DNA of 64,000 bases, taken from Takakia lepidozioides (lineage: Eukaryota; Streptophyta; Takakiopsida; Takakiales; Takakiaceae). The position numbers were made by a program, and so were the translations under genes. The stretch spans positions 23,870,001 to 23,934,000 of the forward strand of contig CM060733.1 in the NCBI GenBank assembly GCA_030704615.1. Direction: 5' to 3'. Below are positions 1 through 12,939 of the stretch, in pieces. The notes below the pieces were generated by a model. The model was given only the letters and a program-made list of their open reading frames with translations. It ran no database searches and was not told where the DNA came from. Numbering within the stretch: position 1 is the first letter of the stretch; every line of letters starts with the position of its first letter.

Positions 1-1308
1 TAGTGTTGACAGAATCTCAGAGAGAGAGAGAGAGTTTGGCCAGCCATGAAACACACTACCTATATCTAGGGTAACTGTACTTATCATTGCCCATTTAAGA
101 CTTTGAGAAGCCATAACTTGTTCATATGATCATATTCTGGTGCAAAATTTGGACCTAGGGGGAGGTTGGCAAGTTGGCTTCGAAACCCAATTTACGAAAT
201 TTACAAATCCCAATACACTGCCTTGAAGTGTTGGGCACAGCGAGCCTATGTAATCTGCATAAAACCAAGTATCATTGCCCCTATCATTGCACACTCTTGC
301 ACCTATCTTTGCCCAACAGGAACCCGGTCATTTCTTGACGATTTCTTGACGATTCAATGCTTAACCGAACCCCTAAGCACGGGTGTGCGTCGACGCTTGT
401 ACGGCTGGGATGCGCAATCATAGGGGTTTGCGCTGTCCAAGGTGCGCAATGATAGAGGCTGGGGTGCGCGATGATAGGGGTTTGTGCAATGATAGGTAGT
501 TACCCTATACCTACACAGCTAGGTACCTTGTCTTTGTAATCCATTTCTGCCGTGGTTTCCTTTGTATTCTACTCTGGGATTTCTGGACAGAGTTCACCAG
601 TGGCTTGAAGGTAGATTCGTTCGTGAGTTAGAAATGGATGCTGTGGATGATAAGTTGATCATATGGTAACTTGTTCCTGTGGCTGAAGTGGATCAGGCTC
701 CCCTCAATTATCACCTTGTCCACAATATTTTGGGTGTGCTCTAGGCTGGAATTAGCAAAAGAGCGGAGCTATAGACAGTTCAGAGGAGAGCACAGCATCC
801 AAGAGCAGACCCATGGTGGACCAGTGAGTTCCTAGCCAGCTTGTCATCAGCATTCTCTGGGTTGTTGCCTTAGAAGACCACAATGTGGTAGTGTAGAAGC
901 TTCCACGAGAGAGAAATGAAATGATTCTAAGAAAGAGAATCACTCCTGTGCGGGCCAGAGATGTACTAAAAGGACGTTGTTTGCCGAAGCCTTGTGGCCA
1001 TAGACGGTGAGAACACAAATCGTGGAACACGCATTCTAAAATTCACACATTTTGATAAGATGCAGGTCCTGTCACCTTTGAGCAGACATTCATTCCTAAA
1101 TCGAGGACCCAAATCGAGATTTCATCTCATTGCATGCATGACACGCAAAGGATCGGCAGGCTGACAAGTCGCTCTCGATGCGGTGATGAGGCGGAGGAGC
1201 TCGGATTATGCTCGAAGAGTATACAGACAAATCGAACCAGAAAGTACAGAGATCCACAGAAAAGAAGGGAGAAAAAGATAGGAAGGACGGTATACGAGTT
1301 TGGAAGAG
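1..1308. other. Intergenic, upstream of the stress-protein gene
   Basis: No coding region is supported here. A short GA run lies near position 22-35. Several short runs resembling TATCATTGCCCC recur at 250-500 (degenerate, not a clean tandem repeat). The last 200 bases before 1309 are purine-rich (AGAAGGGAGAAAAAG) and probably 5' leader of the downstream gene. Confidence 0.4.
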
Positions 1309-2619
1309 ATGGCAAGGGGGAAGAGAAGGAGAGTGCTGGTGAGCGTGGACGAGAGTGACGAGAGCACGTACGCTCTCCAATGGGCGCTGGACCATTTGAT
1401 CCAGCCGCAATTGCCTTCAAGTGGTGACGGGGGTAGTAGCGAGCCGGGCGACGCTGTGATTCTACTTCATGCGCAGCCTGTGCCACTGGTGTATCCGCCG
1501 GGTCCGGGCATGCAGGCTGGTCTCTCTCTCTCTCTCTCTATCGATGCATGAAGATGGTCGTGTCCTCTGTTGCCTCTTACCGTCCATCTTTTCTTCTTGA
1601 TCTCTTTTATTGTGTAGTGTATATCTTTTGAAGTACTTGCTGGCAGGCCATGTCTGTCAGTCAGGTGAAGTAAGCTGTGTAGCCGAGAGGATCCTCACCA
1701 TTCCTAGTTATTTTTGTGAGCTGACTGGCATGATAATTCCAACTGTTTAAACTGAGATGTGGGCTGTGATGGTCTTTGAAAGGGGGTAGTGGGTGTAGTT
1801 GCAGCTATATGCTGGAAACTTTGTGAGTTCTTCATGTGCTGAAACATGCTGGTATGTGTTTGAACGACAATGGAAAGACGGGATGATGAAATGGTCCAGT
1901 ACAGGATTATATGTGACACCTGAGGTTACGGACAGCCTGCGCAAGTACCAGGAGAACATAAGCAGGAATATCCTATCCAAAGCAAAGGAACTTTGCACTG
2001 CATCCCATGTGAGTCTAGCGTTCACTTTGTTTGTCCATAACTCTCTTTTTGTCACGGCTCTCTACCACTCTAATCTCTGTGTCTAAGTTGTCTCTCTACG
2101 TCTCTTTTGAGTAAATTCTAGGAGATAGTCTTAGGGACTTAGCAAATCTCTCTAGAATGCGATCTTTTTAGAGTTGCATTGGCTTTCCGTTGAGAGAATT
2201 CTAGAAAGACGGGTCAGGCTCCAAATTTTTGAGCTGCGGTAACTGAAGGGTTGGGGGCCTAATTGACGGGATCCCAGAATGCCGATGTCTCTTGAACTCT
2301 TGGTGATGTAGGTGCTAGCCATGACCAGGGCGGTCATCGGGGACGCAAGGTATGTTATTTGCGGAGAAGTGGAAAGTGAACAAGCGGACTTGTTGGTGAT
2401 TGGAAGCCATGGCTATGGTGCTATTAAAAGGTATGTTCGATCGGTTTGGTATTGTGAGGTGCAAGACGACTTCGAAATAGGAGAAAGTTGGAACGTTGAA
2501 ATGTACACATTTCTGATCCTGTTTGGTTGCCTGAATGCAGAACTTTCATGGGCAGTGTCAGTGAGTACTGTGTGCGCCAAGCCAATTGCCCCGTTCTTGT
2601 TGTCAGAAAACATACATGA
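1309..2619 (+). CDS. Universal stress protein (UspA fold), ATP-binding type
   Basis: Four exons, 1309-1519, 1905-2008, 2312-2430 and 2541-2619, join in frame through GT-AG introns to about 170 residues, the normal size of a single-domain plant USP. The N-terminus (KRRRVLVSVDESDESTYALQ) is the first beta strand and acidic loop of the fold. Exon 2 gives LYVTPEVTDSLRKYQENI, the helix after strand 2. Exons 3 and 4 give VIGSHGYGAIKR and TFMGSVSEYCVRQA, which form the ATP-binding signature G-2x-G-9x-G-S, followed by the final strand CPVLVVRK. In the family this motif binds ATP, and such proteins act in the cytosol in stress responses. A CT-repeat of about 19 bases starts at the first donor. The start is the ATG just before ARGKRRR; an upstream in-frame TTG is less likely. 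Confidence 0.88.
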
Positions 2620-3930
2620 CAAGCAAAGGCAAATTTAATGTACAGCGAAACAGAGGTTTGATAATGAATGTTACTCTGAAGGCTAATAACTTCAAAGAAC
2701 TGGGTGCTAATTTTTGGAGACAGCTCCACCAGCATTCCTAATTTTAGGAAGAAGTAACCAAGTCACAATGAATAAAGTCGGTGGATTTTTGCAACCCATG
2801 GATTTCATCAACAAGCATGCTTTTGCTAAACTCTGGTGTCCTCGGGCATGCAGCCCACAAGATTAAGGGTGTCGTGGCTTTTCAGGTGCCTCATGCCTAT
2901 CATGCCTTGCATTTCAGTCTGTCAAGACTACTTTTGAAGCCTGGTTGAAAGGTTGTCTAGTAATATGGATGGGAAGCAAGTTGGCCAACACCTGTTGGAA
3001 GGCATCTGAATCAGATACTAATAGTATTTCTGTTAGAGAGGAGAAAAAAATATTTTGTCCTGTCAATGCTAGCCTTATCAAGGGGTGCTTCCAGGGATCT
3101 GAGATTCCGCCGACTGTGAAGCAGGAGTGTTATGATGTGGAGCTCTATGTTTGGACAAATGTTGATGTTGTGGATGATGAGGCACAGAAGGCACTCCTCA
3201 ATGAGTTTTGTTGAGGTACCTGTTGAAATCAATGGCAAGAAGCTTTTGGAGGCCAAGTGCTTCAAGTGATCTGGGATTTTTTTAAAGCTTGTTTGTGCAA
3301 AGATCTTTCCAATTCCTTGATTCCTCCCATTTCTCGATCATATGGCTTGTAAATATGGCGGATAGGAAACAGTGATGATGGCCAGTAAGGATGATCTCTC
3401 TTGACCATAAATAATTTTCCGGTTGGCCCATACCTTAATTTTTCCCCAGTGCACAAGAGAGAACACAGATCTGAATGCATTTTTTCACTTCTGGCTTCCC
3501 AATGTGCAGTAAACTTGGGTTACTGGGCTTGGCTTGGGCCTTAGTTGCTGGTCTGGGGCACATTCAATTTGGAGTTCTGCACATCAAAGAACATCTTCTG
3601 CAAACCATGGATGTTGTGAGGATATGAACCCTGCAACAACCTAAACCTTCTTATGCTCAGCGAGTCCTATGGCCGTACTGCAGATCTAATTTAAGCTCAA
3701 TGAATTATTTCATTTCCTTTAGTATAGATCGTGAAATGTGATGAAAAGGCTTCTGTCTTGTGATGGGGAGAACCCCATTGCAAAAATGTCATGATGCTGC
3801 ACCTTCCCAGCCAGCACCTGCCATAGACCATGTGTGAACCATCACCTCTTTGTTTTCTGTACCATTTGTGCAGTTGGGGCCTCCCTGAAAGCAAAGGAAA
3901 AAAGAAGCAGCAAAAGTTTAAAATGTGATT
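2620..3930. other. Intergenic
   Basis: No gene is recognised. ORFs here are short and unlike known families. The stretch 2945-3214 reads open for 89 codons with scattered retrotransposon-like flavour (for example DVELYVWTNVDVVDDEAQKA), but I see no diagnostic motif. Confidence 0.3.
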
Positions 3931-4003
3931 TTCCGTAACCGGGACTCGAACCCGGGTCGCCTGGGTGAAAGCCAGGTATCCTAACCATCTAGACTATTAC
4001 GGA
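3931..4003 (-). tRNA. tRNA-Glu (anticodon UUC)
   Basis: Read on the minus strand, a 7-bp acceptor stem (TCCGTAA with TTACGGA) closes a complete cloverleaf. The D arm follows GTCTAGATGGTTAGGAT. The anticodon loop CTTTCAC carries TTC on a 5-bp stem (CCTGG with CCAGG). The T arm is CCGGG-TTCGAGT-CCCGG. The gene has no intron, and CCA is not encoded, as expected for a nuclear tRNA. The internal promoter boxes A and B are intact. Confidence 0.95.
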
Positions 4004-5157
4004 AAGATGTACACAGGTCATGGTGAGATATATTTGTACAGATTTTTCTTCCCTCCTTGTTTTGAAAGAATAGAAAGGGGACCTTTTGAACTCTTGGGTT
4101 GTTCAATGGAAGAATGCCGGCGTCAACTATTTAGAAAACTTGCCTCTTTCGTGAGCAAATGCCGACTTCCATGTGCGCTGTCTAGACAGTATCCCTTTGC
4201 TCGTTTGTGAGTAGGTTGAGTGTGGGGATTCGTAACCATGCTCGACCTGCACGGTTGGGTCTAGCTGCCAAAGATACCTCCACTTGCATTTTTGCCCGGT
4301 TTCAATGTGTAGAGTGTAGATGTAGACCAGAGTCCATTTTGTGGCAAATCTCATTAGGAAGTGTGTTTTTAAAGACAGCATTATACATTTCCTTCTCCTG
4401 TTTGTGGAAGAGATGTGTGCAACTTCGTGACGTGCATCCCACTTGGATCTTGCCACTGTCTGCAGGTAAGGGTGATATCCTAGTAACAAACCTGTCCTGT
4501 AAGTAGAAGGTGGTATGCCAGGGAGGGAGATTTTTCAGAGATTTTGAAAAATCAGAGATTTTTCAAAGATGAAACTTGACAAGATCTAAGGATCTCCCCC
4601 TGAACAGATGCCAGATTGAAGCGGTAACCTTCGCTTACAAAATGAAACTGCTACATGAGTAATATATTTTTCAATGATAAACTGGGCAGGTGTAGTTTTC
4701 TATCAATGCACGCAAACAGTCACCCTGTTGAATCCTCAAAGACAGTCCAGCCAAATACCAGTCCATTCAAGCAGCAGGCACATGACATTTGGCCCATCTC
4801 CAGTAGCAAGCATGGTATGTCCAAAGTGTTTTTTGGAAATCCAAGGAAGCTGCCACTTCGTAGCTGCCCTTTATTGTTAGTCACTTAGAATGAATGTTGT
4901 TGTAACTACAAAATCGACTGGTCCCTGTTCCTATGTACAGACACCCACCACTCTGTCTGTGGTAGGGATTGTGTGAGGGCCCAGCTACATGTAAACCACT
5001 ATATGAGATAGAAGCTAACCTCCACTGGCATGAATGGGATTTGTATTTCTTTCAAATCAAAAGGAAAACAAATTTTTTTCTTGGGAGGGCTACTTGCGCA
5101 GCTGCCATCGGATGAAAACAAATAATGGAAACTGCGGATGGATCCACGAGTCCCTCT
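4004..5157. other. Intergenic
   Basis: Nothing coding is supported. At 4530-4570 the sequence GATTTTTCAGAGATTTTGAAAAATCAGAGATTTTTCAAAG is a small imperfect inverted and direct repeat. The rest probably contains the 3' region of the minus-strand EXORDIUM-like gene. Confidence 0.3.
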
Positions 5158-6168
5158 TCACGGAAGTGTCCGACAAGCCTTAGTGAGAGGGCTCCACAGA
5201 GCAGGTAGCAAAAATTTGCGGCCATGGATCCCGAAGGCATTGAAACTAGCATGCGAGACATTGGCGGTTAGCAGCAGTCCTGGGTAGCCTGGGTACGACC
5301 CAGGCCCAAATTCGCCCTGGCAAGCAGTCGCTGCCTCCAAAGGTACACCTGGATCTCCTTGATAGTATCCAGTGTTGAAAGGATTTGAGGCAGCGCCAGC
5401 CAGAACGGTGGCTATGTTGATGATCATGCCGTCCGCCCCCACATCACCATTCGGGGAAACTAGAGGGGTCTCCTGAGGGGCACCGGGGAACGTAGGAGCA
5501 GCGAATGGCCACGCACATTGGCCAGGACATTGGGCACCTGCATGACCCACCCAACCGTATGGCAATGCTTGGCCATTTGTTATCTTGCTCGCAGGTATAA
5601 CTGCGTGGGATCCGCAGCTGGAACCGCAGAAGCCTTCAACATATACATTGTAAGCCGTGAACACCAAATACAATGCATTCGGATCAGCAGCCCCAAAAAC
5701 AGGTAGGGACCTCGTCACCAAGGTCTCAATGTCAACCATCTTGAGGTTCTTGCCCAGCGACGCACCCCTGTCCGTTACCTGCTTCACCACCTTCACCAAA
5801 GGCGACACTCCCTGTCCCTTACCATCCTTGTAGGCCCCAGTGATCCCCCACCAGCTGCTCACAGACGGGCTCCCAAGCACCCCGCTCAGCTCCTTCGCTG
5901 AGGGCGTCAACGACGCAAGGAAGCTGAAAATGGTACGATGTTGGGCCTTGGAGAAGGCTCCATACCAGATGATGTAGATTGGAATGCCGGAAGCTGAGGA
6001 GAGCACCGGGCCGTTGTGGTAGGGCAGGATCAGAGCTGCTGGTTGCACCAGAAAAAGTTCCCTTTCTGCAATTTCACCCTTGTGTGGAGGAATGTTGGCT
6101 GCTCGCGTGTGCACAGCCACGGCTAGAGTGAGCACAATAGCAATCCATAAAAAAATTGACAACCCCAT
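5158..6168 (-). CDS. EXORDIUM / PHI-1 (phosphate-induced) family secreted protein
   Basis: A single uninterrupted 336-residue reading frame, typical in length for the intronless EXORDIUM-like family. Residues about 1-23 form a signal peptide (FLWIAIVLTLAVAV core), so the product is expected in the apoplast. Family landmarks follow in order: the N-terminal YHNGPVL block, IYIIWYGAFSKAQ, the SSWWGIT block, YLVFTAYNVYVEGFC, the cysteine cluster FCGSSCGSH, the YGWVGHAGAQCPGQCAWPF segment and the C-terminal GADGMIINIATVLAG and AATACQGEFGPG blocks. In flowering plants the family is linked to brassinosteroid-responsive growth and carbon status, and no enzymatic activity is established. It stands alone between non-coding stretches. 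Confidence 0.92.
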   Translation of the reverse strand: MGLSIFLWIAIVLTLAVAVHTRAANIPPHKGEIAERELFLVQPAALILPYHNGPVLSSASGIPIYIIWYGAFSKAQHRTIFSFLASLTPSAKELSGVLGSPSVSSWWGITGAYKDGKGQGVSPLVKVVKQVTDRGASLGKNLKMVDIETLVTRSLPVFGAADPNALYLVFTAYNVYVEGFCGSSCGSHAVIPASKITNGQALPYGWVGHAGAQCPGQCAWPFAAPTFPGAPQETPLVSPNGDVGADGMIINIATVLAGAASNPFNTGYYQGDPGVPLEAATACQGEFGPGSYPGYPGLLLTANVSHASFNAFGIHGRKFLLPALWSPLTKACRTLP

Positions 6169-7737
6169 ACCAATCTAGCTGCACTGGAGAGTGTAATGCA
6201 GAAAGAGATGATCCCAAAGCCACTGTCGCGTGCACAGAAAGAAAAGAAGCCCCGCCTCCAATTACAGACAGCACTGAATCAAAACGAATCCCAGCTCACC
6301 CTGGTCCCTTCCAGAACCAAACACGGGGGGATGCTACAAGAAAGAACAAGAGGAAGGAAACTCAACTACTGATGTGTATAACTGTTCTTGAAAAAAACTG
6401 CAGCAAGCTGTCGAGGGGATCCAAGAGAGGAAAGAGAGAGAGAAAAACCTGACGATCCTAAGCAGGTACCCAGAGATACTCAGTAGCAAAATAATCTACA
6501 ATGCAGTTGCGAGAGCCTGCTTTATGTCCAAAGGGAGGAGGGGAGAGACATGGAAGACAGCGTTCAAATCGCCGTGGCCCTCGTCATAATAATACCACGG
6601 CCTTAGGCCACACGGTATTGCATGCCACTTCCACTATCCATCCCAACCATGCTGGGCCCCATGCATACCCATGCATACACATAGCCATGTGCATGAATTA
6701 ATAGTAGATACCTAATTTAATATTATCTATAAACTAGAACACAGCTTGGAAACAAGAACAGTATTATTTATTTATATGGGGAAAAAAACTAAAACAATAA
6801 TATTCATGTAATATTGTATAAATCCAGAACGTTCGGATTCGCCATTAAAATACCACAAATTGCCAATATTACAATTTAGCTCTATATTTATCAGATAAAT
6901 GCATTATCCAGAATAATACTAATTAAGTTCATGGCCGTTTCATATAATAAAGATTAATAATTATTAAAATGAAACAACAATAAGCCGTTACAGGGCCTAA
7001 ATAAAGGGAGCAGTATGTAGTAACTTAATAGTGGGTTAGCTGTTAACGTATTAATACGATATAAGTTACGATGCGCTGGCAAAACGGCTCTTTCACTGCC
7101 AGTAGCCATGTTTAGCCATCCTCCGACTCTGTGTCTGGCTAAATGCGGCGGAATATGGCGAAACCAGCTCGGGGCCAATCGCCAGGCTGTCATCCGGGGG
7201 GCGACATTCGATATCGATGAATGAATTTCAGAGCCAACGATCATCCATTCCACTCCACGGGGATGGGTCCTTGGCGGGAAGGCGCGGTGTTGGCTGAGTG
7301 ACTCAGGCGTGCGAAGAGCAGCAGAAGCAAAGCGGCGGTGTGTGTGTGTGCCAGCCTGCCTTCTGCCTTCTTCCTCACGTCTTTCCTCTCTTCTTCCTCT
7401 CCCCTTCTCCGACCCTTCCTTCTTCCGCAAGTCAACGTCCTTAGTTCTCACCTCTTCCCCAAGTTGCTGCTTGCTTCTGCAAGAAGGTTGTTAACTTAGT
7501 TGTTACTTAGCTGTCACCTAATCTTGTGCCAGACAGCTGAAGCAGTGAATGACTCCATCTTGGAAATCCTTGAGAAAAACAAAAAACCAAAAAAAATCCT
7601 TGAAAGCGATGGAGTAGGTGCTGCACCTCGCTCAGCGTACTTACCATTCCCCTATGAATGTTGCGCGAGGAAGTGATGAGGCGGTGTTGAGCTTGCATTC
7701 AATTAAATTGAACATTGTACTTAGTACCTTAAGTTGA

Positions 7738-7803
7738 ACATAGTACCTACCTATTGACCTTGAATGTGAAACATAGTACCTACCTATTGACCTTGAATGT
7801 GAA
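7738..7803. repeat. Perfect 33-bp direct tandem duplication
   Basis: The unit beginning ACATAGTACCTACC and ending TTGAATGTGAA occurs twice in immediate succession (7738-7770, 7771-7803) with no visible mismatch, so the duplication is recent. Confidence 0.85.
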
Positions 7804-10715
7804 ATGCAAACAATGACACCATTTGGGTCCTGGCCCCTGGGACTGGTCACTAAAGAAGGAGGAAGAGATTCTGGGGTATCATGCCAAGGGATGCCTGGAA
7901 GTTGGGGGTGGGAAATGCAGGTGGGCGGTAAGGGCAGGTGCCAGCAGGCACAGCTTGGCCGCACGCTCAGAATGTCCCTTCTTTATGGCACTTAAATGCA
8001 GGCGTCTTGTTTCTTTAGTATGTTATCTCCTCCATGCCTGTGCAGAGATGCGTCAGAGTGATGGACTTGTTTGGATTGGATGGGATATGTAATGGATTGC
8101 TTGCACAACAAGCAGGAAGGAATGACTGTGTCGTCGCTGGATGGGAATTGAGTCATGGACTCATGATGCTAGACGTCTTCTCCTATAAGTAGAGAGAGAT
8201 GTTATGTATGTAAGCAAGAGGTATGTTGTTTTCATCATTTGAAACACGGGTGGTACGTTGGTACTAAATTCCAAGATAGGTAGAATGAGAGGAAGGAAAA
8301 GATTATAGAAGAGTTGTGTGTCCGTTCTTGCGGAGAGTGTATAGTACGAGAGGAAAGATAGACATGAGTTCCATGTTGTGCACGTTGGGCTTGCTTGGCT
8401 GGCTGATGGCTGTACATCCATGGAAAGAAAGCCTGGCAAAACCTGCTGCATTCTTGGCAGACGTGCCTTCCACTTCCATGCCAAATTTCATCTTATGGGT
8501 CTCCAAAGTCTGGCCAAATTGTGATATGATTGGGTCTTCAAGGGTTAGGCAAACTACCTACTGCACAAGGGGAAAAAAGGGAAATTATAAATTCTATTGT
8601 AGGCATCCAAACTTCCTCTTCACTCTAGTTTGTGAATACTCATTTTCCTATCAATAGTGAATAGCAAATTTAGAGTTTCGTACACTTACAGCTTAGCAGG
8701 ACGTTACATTGTCACCCACTACATACTAATCAACTCTCAAGAGTAATTTCTTAGTATGAGTAACATAACTACAAAGGCTTCTCCTTACAAAACAACAAAC
8801 ACCTACTTAACACATATCCATACACGTACATTCTATCGATCTCTCCTCACCTTCCGCCATAATTGTTTGCAAATCAGCCTGATACTGCGAAGCGGAAGGG
8901 AAGAAGATTTTCCTCAGAACAAATCCCCTGCCCAAGTCCACTATCCTGTGAACGTCAGATCAGAGATTGATCTAACAGACACACATACAGAGTGCAGACC
9001 CAACAATCCCAGCCATGAATCAAATGGTCTAATGATTGAAAGAAATGGATATGTAGGTGTAATAATGGCACGTCCAAGATGCAGGTGTGGGGCAGCCTGC
9101 ACACAGGGAGCCGTCTTCAGTGAGCCAAACAGTGAGCGCGCCAAACACCCTGACACAGCGTCACGTGAACAGTGAGTGCGCTGGCTGTCCTCTTGGCCCC
9201 CTAATCACGCCCCACTAATTACACTTACAAGTTTTTAACTAGCACTCTAATCTTGATTACTCACCATTCCGACATCATCATGTGCTTGCTGTATTGCTGA
9301 GGGTATTACTTACATGGCTGTCATTCTGGAGCTCTCTCTCATCTGTGGAGGATCATTGGATCAAGGAATGAATGAATGAACCTCCTCTATGCAGTGATAA
9401 GTGTCAAATCCAGATTGTATGTATTCCAACCTGGCCTTGATCTGGCGTTTACCAAGTAACGCAATGACCATTTCCTTGTCTTTTTCTTCTTGGGTTGTCG
9501 GGTATTTTCTTTTATTGTCCTTCTATGTAAAGACAGGGCTCACCAAAATTGTCCATTGGCTTCCCCACCATAATCCCCCCCAACCAAAAAAAGGATGTTG
9601 AGGGCAACTTCACATTGGGGCCAAAATCCAAGTGATTCTACTAGTTGAGCTTGGCTTTACACTTGGTTAGAAGGCCAAAACAATTAGGAGCCTATACTGG
9701 GGCTCCTCCTAGCCCAGTCAAATCACAACACGCCACCAATCTGTTGCTTATCAGCAAGGTTTATTGGGCAACAACAACTCTGGGAGAAGAGCTACAGCTA
9801 ACTGCAAGGCATCCAAGGGCAGCCTCAGAAATGTTTTTGAGGTTTTGGCCCCTTGTTTGGGCCCTGGTGAGTTTACACTTGGGGGCCTAAGCATTATATT
9901 ACTTTGAAGTTCACAGGCCAAGGGAGGGCCCGAGACATCCATCTTGGCTCAGTTAAATCTTGTCCTGGGTCCCTAGGCGCCCTGACATTCCAGAGGACCA
10001 CCCAGAGGAAATCCCGGAGGACAAGTTCGTGAGGACATTCCATGTAACTTAGAGGGCCTCTCAGTAACATATGTACAGCATCAGCCATTTCAAGTTTACT
10101 CTATTTTTAAGGAATTATCCAGTTAGGTGTTGTTGTTGGGGAAATAAAATCTAGAAATCTGTCAACTCGTGTTGACTTTGTTTCAACTCCATAACAATAG
10201 GGAGGGTGCAGAGCAGTAGGGAATAGGGAATATCAAAAAGGCCATGTTTGTAATCAATGTTGAACACATGTATAGTATAGTATGTAAATGTTGTGATAGT
10301 TCTCCTGGATAGAGGGTGGGTTAGTAAGTTTGAGACTTGGAATGATTCTTATTCTTCCTTTTTACGTTGGGAATCTGAAGTGAGGGATGGTTGTTAGAAC
10401 TCCGGACTTGAATGCGCATGTTGGTCACCCGCGCACTTGACTACTCTCTCATAAGGAGCTCTCTAGACATGTTGGTTCTTGCAATCACAAAGGAATCCTG
10501 ACAAACTATTTAACCCCCGCAATCACAATGAGAATCGTGGCACGCTATGTAACATACGCCCGTCATCTTGGAAAACATGCAATTGCCCTTTCCCACACTT
10601 TGCTACCAGCAAAGTAGCTAAGAAAACCAAGATTCCTGCATCTTCAATCTGTGGTGACAATGACAGCATTTAGCACCCGGCACTATTTCAGTTCCCAGCC
10701 TATTTCGCAATTGGG

Positions 10716-10760
10716 TTGTTGACCATGGTGGTGGTGATGGAGGTGGACCATGGTCAACAA
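10716..10760. repeat. 13-bp perfect inverted repeat (hairpin)
   Basis: TTGTTGACCATGG at 10716-10728 is the exact reverse complement of 10748-10760. The loop of 19 bases is rich in GGT/GGA. The hairpin has no T tract after it and no neighbouring gene, so its role is unknown. Confidence 0.75.
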
Positions 10761-11234
10761 TGGTACCAATTCCCTCCCCTCCTCACAAGGTGAGTGCATG
10801 TGAAACCGGTCAAACTTCAAATACTAGGATCCCTGCCTATGATTGCTATTTGATCTGTCCAGCTTTCATTACAGCTACTGTACTGCTCTGCCTCATCCAT
10901 ACCTACCATCTGCTACTACTATGCATCCATACTAAGCATGCTGGCACACCCATAGCATTTTGCTGTTCACTATTTGCAATGGAGTTTGGCCCAACAATAT
11001 GACTAACATGAAATCAGGAAAAAGAAGAAAAAAAATTGTTTACCATCCATCAAATTTGCAGAGCAAAATTCAAGATTGGGTTCAGAGGAATAAGTAGCAT
11101 CAAATTTGTCAAACATTGTCCTCAAATGAACTCTAACAGCGAGTGCTATGGAATAGAGGAGAACTACATCCTAGCACTAAACCCTTTCTGGCTGATCCTG
11201 TATTCACTATTTGAGAATTGGAGAAGAATTTGCT

Positions 11235-11432
11235 TCTAGTTTGTTATATTTAAGAAAAAAACTGAATGTGGGCATATTGTCGAAGCAAGTGTAACTTATG
11301 ATGTCACTTGACCCCAAGGACTACTGCCTTCCGGTGGGAAGGTGGACACCTTTTTATGACATCCAACATGTGATCTGAACCCACAAGCACGCGGCTTCTG
11401 CCCTTACCACTCAGCTAGATGTTGGTTGTAGT
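11235..11432 (-). mobile_element. tRNA-derived SINE (probable)
   Basis: On the minus strand a Pol III box A match (TAGCTGAGTGG, complement of 11407-11417) is followed 35 bases later by a box B-like GGGTTCAGATC (complement of 11372-11382). About 140 bases of unrelated body follow, with a T-rich end (TTTTTTCTTAAATATAAC) near 11240. That is the layout of a plant SINE: tRNA head, non-tRNA body, simple tail. The head does not fold as a functional tRNA. The boundaries are approximate. Confidence 0.55.
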
Positions 11433-11584
11433 TTGTTAAGAGTTATAACTCCAGGGGAATCCAAGACCTAGGGAGGTGTCACCCGGTGTGAGTTCTGGAT
11501 TTTCCCCAACTCATCCTCTGATTAGGGATCCCCTTTGTTTCAAACCTTTTTACCCCCATAGCTTCAGGAGTTTATTCATACCTA

Positions 11585-12500
11585 CTATTCCCAGTAGTCT
11601 GTTGTCGACATCTCTGTGATAAGACTTCGCTGCTGATCCATGATCAGCAAGGGCAACAGAAGACGCTCCCATTTCTTGCTCAGTGCTTCTTTCACCAATA
11701 ATCCCCACAAGAACAGAGTCCATCTTGGAAGTGTTGAAAGCAGTTGGCAAAATGAATTTGGCAGTGTGGTAGTCACGGAGGTTCTTGATTTTTCGGATAG
11801 GCCTCCCAGGTGGGTGCTAATCAGCCCAAAAGCAATAGCCAGCTTCCCAGTATGGGGCAAAGAGAAGGTTCCTCTTGCCCATCCTCCACATCATGCACAA
11901 AGCCAAAGTACGTGCACCCAACCTCGTTCACCTGCACAGACAAGCTCTCCAGCTTAGCATGGATTTCCTCAATTTGTGGATGCAATTTGTCTTTTACAAC
12001 AAATGTATGCATACAGTAGTCCACATTCAATGCAACTCTGCCCTGGCTCCTTTCTCACGACTGTCCTCCATTTCTCTCACCTTTGCTCTATCATCCCACC
12101 TGCCGGCAGCAGTGTAGATGTTCCACGGCAGCACACATGTTCCAGCAGCCTGTGGATCACACTTGATAAGGCATTTTGCCGCGCGTTCTGCTACTTCCAC
12201 GTTGCCATGAATTTTGCATGCACCAAGCAAGGCCCCCCACATCCGTTGACTTTGGCATTTTCCTCTGCCTCTTCCAATCGCCCTGCACGGCGAAGAAGGT
12301 CTGCCAAGCAACCAAAATACTCCACTGTAGGAGTGAGACCATTGAGAACACAGATGAAAGTGACTTTGCTGGACGTCACCCCTTTCACTAACATTTGCTC
12401 ACATCTCGAAAGCCTCCCTACCAAATCCAGCTGAGAATATCCTCCAATCATGGCAATCCATGAGACCACATCTGGTTGAGCCATAGTATCAAACACTTGA
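11585..12500 (-). pseudogene. Decayed PPR-DYW gene (C-terminal half)
   Basis: Minus-strand segments in different frames spell the end of a plant PPR protein in the right order: AQPDVVSWIAMIGGYSQ and GVTSSKVTFICVLNG (PPR motifs), GCLADLLRRAGRLEEAEE, WGALLGACKIHGNVEVAERA (E-region entry), MHTFVVKDKLHPQIEEIHAK (E+ region) and GKLAIAFGLIS (DYW-domain start). Frame changes and stops separate them, and the terminal DYW tripeptide region is scrambled. The segments match the intact gene at 21110-23938 almost word for word, and the two 3' regions share matching bases (for example CCCCACAAGAACA). It is therefore a degraded duplicate on the same strand about 10 kb away. Confidence 0.85.
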
Positions 12501-12939
12501 TTACACCCTGCTGTTGCCCTTGGTCATACAACTCAATAGCCTCCCTACCAGAACCCCGCTTCACATACCCCATTATCATTATATTCTTGGCCGTGGGACT
12601 TGTGGAATCCATGGCTGCTCAACAGCTCAATCCTGATTATTGCAGAAAATCCAAGACCACTGGAATTCAGGCATAAAGTGCACAAAAGAGGCTCTCTGGA
12701 TTGAGGGTTGTTTGACCCGTCCATTGGTGAAGACAGAGCTTTTTGTAACAAGACAAGGCCTACCACAATCTGGTGATGTTCCAGCTTATGGTCGAACAAT
12801 AAAGTCTTGGTGAAACACAGGCTGCCAAGGATTTTCACAGTATTCCTGAAATCTGGGAGGAGTCCACAAGAACCTGCTGGCACTTGTGGGTACGTGAGGA
12901 CTCTATGTAAGGCAGGACAAAGGAGAGGCCCTGCACATT

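Larger units (their letters stand above)
6169..11234. other. Long gene-poor stretch
   Basis: No protein-coding gene is supported. Positions 6700-7060 are AT-rich. A pyrimidine-rich block lies at 7355-7470, preceded by a short GT run near 7340. Otherwise the sequence is unstructured apart from the 33-bp duplication at 7738 and the inverted repeat at 10716. Open frames of 60-165 codons here lack any recognisable motif and are probably chance. Confidence 0.4.

Noticed and set aside
6954-7451. A 165-codon minus-strand frame rich in Arg, Glu and Lys
   Set aside because: The composition comes from a pyrimidine-rich block with GT repeats. It has no domain and no conserved features.
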